From positions 1-7,404 of the forward strand of contig RFIY01000375.1 of NCBI GenBank assembly GCA_003695505.1: a stretch of 7,404 nucleotides of DNA, in the 5' to 3' direction. Source of the DNA: Candidatus Dadabacteria bacterium. GTDB lineage: Bacteria; J088. This document shows positions 6,404-7,404 of the stretch, piece by piece. The position numbers and the translations under genes are program-made. Within the stretch, counting starts at the first letter, position 1; every line of letters begins with the position of its first letter. The notes beneath the pieces were generated by a model. The model was not told the DNA's origin, did no database searches, and saw only the letters and a list, made by a program, of their open reading frames with translations.

Positions 6404-7404
6404 GCAGGAACTCGGCGAACGGCAGCCATCTGCGCGCGATTCCGCTCGGGATTGACACCTATCAGCATTTCGTCGCGTTCATGCGCGCCGACTGCCAGAT
6501 TTGCCGGTCGGAAGGATTCGATGCGATGACGCGCATCGCATTGCGCTACGACGGCCGCGAAATCATCGCAACGCTCTATGTCGCCACGAACCCTGACATG
6601 CTCGACGAAGATGTCGTTGGCCTGTCCGATGCGGCCTGGCGGGCACTTGGCGTCGCGCCCGGCGCTGTCGTCGAAGTGCGCCATCCCGATCCGGTCGAAT
6701 CGATTCACGATGTACGCGGGCGCATGTTCGGCAAGCCCCTCGACGAGCGCCAGCTTCTGGCCATCATGCAGGACGTCGTCGCCGGACGCTACAGCGACAT
6801 CGAGCTGGCCGCGTTCGTGGCGACCATGTCGACCAGTTTCGATATTCCCGAATCGGTCGCGATGACCCGCGCGATGATCGCGGTTGGCGACCGGCTGAGC
6901 TGGCCGCAATCGGTCGTTGCCGACAAACATTGCGTCGGCGGGCTGCCGGGCAACCGAACGACGATGCTTGTCGTCCCCATCGTTGCGGCTGCGGGGCATC
7001 TGATTCCCAAGACCTCGTCCCGCGCGATCACGTCGCCGGCCGGCACCGCCGACACAATGGAAGCCCTCACCCGCGTCGATCTGAGCCTCGCCGAGATGCG
7101 CCGCGTCGTCGAGCAGGAAGGTGGCTGCATCGTCTGGGGCGGCAATGTCAGTCTCAGCCCGGCCGACGACGTGCTGATCCGCGTCGAGCGGGCGCTTGAC
7201 CTGGACGGCCCGGCTCAGCTCGTCGCCTCGGTCCTGTCGAAGAAGGCAGCCGCAGGATCGACCCACGTCGTGATCGATATCCCAGTCGGCCCAACGGCAA
7301 AAGTGCGCACCTGGCGCGACGCGGCCGCGCTGAAGGGACTGATGCTCGCTGTCGCCGACGAGATTGGGCTGCGCCTGCGCGTGCGGCGAACCGATGGCAG
7401 CCAG
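6400..7404 (+). CDS. AMP phosphorylase / putative thymidine phosphorylase family, 3'-truncated
   Basis: The frame is open from ATG 6400 to the window end: 335 residues of an expected about 500. The protein belongs to the branch of nucleoside phosphorylases that includes archaeal AMP phosphorylase and bacterial proteins annotated as putative thymidine phosphorylase. Its extra N-terminal domain (about 1-95) carries C32-x-x-C35 in DCQICRSEGF. A helical domain follows, then the phosphate-binding motif DKHCVGGLPGNRTT (175-188), KTSSRAITSPAGTADT (204-219) and SVLSKK (277-282), which match the TP/AMP phosphorylase active site. Cys178 stands where E. coli thymidine phosphorylase has Ser86. The SPAGTADT form follows the AMP phosphorylase branch, not E. 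coli DeoA (GHTGGTLD). The reaction is phosphorolysis of a nucleoside or of AMP; AMP would give adenine and ribose 1,5-bisphosphate. The 4-bp overlap with ppsA implies coupled translation. Confidence 0.9.
   Translation, partial: MSRNSANGSHLRAIPLGIDTYQHFVAFMRADCQICRSEGFDAMTRIALRYDGREIIATLYVATNPDMLDEDVVGLSDAAWRALGVAPGAVVEVRHPDPVESIHDVRGRMFGKPLDERQLLAIMQDVVAGRYSDIELAAFVATMSTSFDIPESVAMTRAMIAVGDRLSWPQSVVADKHCVGGLPGNRTTMLVVPIVAAAGHLIPKTSSRAITSPAGTADTMEALTRVDLSLAEMRRVVEQEGGCIVWGGNVSLSPADDVLIRVERALDLDGPAQLVASVLSKKAAAGSTHVVIDIPVGPTAKVRTWRDAAALKGLMLAVADEIGLRLRVRRTDGSQ

Noticed and set aside
6286-7266. Minus-strand open frame (326 codons) antisense to the phosphorylase
   Set aside because: The plus-strand frame is open for 335 codons with the family's active-site motifs; the minus frame has none.

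Overview
The window is GC-rich chromosomal DNA with closely packed, mostly housekeeping genes. The gene set (MCR/AMACR-type racemase, oxygen-dependent HemF, SufE, PEP synthase, a perfect FNR/Anr-type box) suggests an oxygen-respiring proteobacterium that also meets low oxygen, probably gamma- or beta-proteobacterial. This is inferred from gene content only; the L28 protein is not a textbook gamma/beta sequence. No RNA genes, insertion sequences, CRISPR arrays or prophage genes were seen.

Layout. (1) 2-784 (+): 3' two thirds of an alpha-methylacyl-CoA racemase, overlapping tail-to-tail by 10 bp with (2) hemF, 775-1698 (-). (3) A divergent intergenic region, 1699-1856, leads into rpmB (1857-2096, +) and sufE (2114-2539, +). 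The 17-nt rpmB/sufE gap can fold into a hairpin over the sufE GTG start. (4) A two-gene unit follows: a membrane-anchored protein with a TonB/AgmX-like C-terminal domain (2613-3359) and a small exported trypsin-like protein (3359-3937), joined by TGATG. (5) ppsA (4013-6403) overlaps by ATGA the start of an AMP/thymidine phosphorylase-family gene (6400 to the window end, incomplete).

The most interesting part is unit 5. A perfect TTGAT-N4-ATCAA box (3934-3947) lies over the stop codon of the protease-like gene. A -10-like element lies at 3971-3976, which is class II activator geometry, so the ppsA operon is probably induced by an FNR/Anr-type regulator at low oxygen. PEP synthase makes PEP, AMP and phosphate from pyruvate and ATP. 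The downstream gene belongs to the family that includes archaeal AMP phosphorylases, whose substrates are AMP and phosphate. The two could therefore be metabolically coupled, the second enzyme removing the products of the first. This is a hypothesis from gene order and family membership. The other genes are conventional, and no wholly new system is evident.
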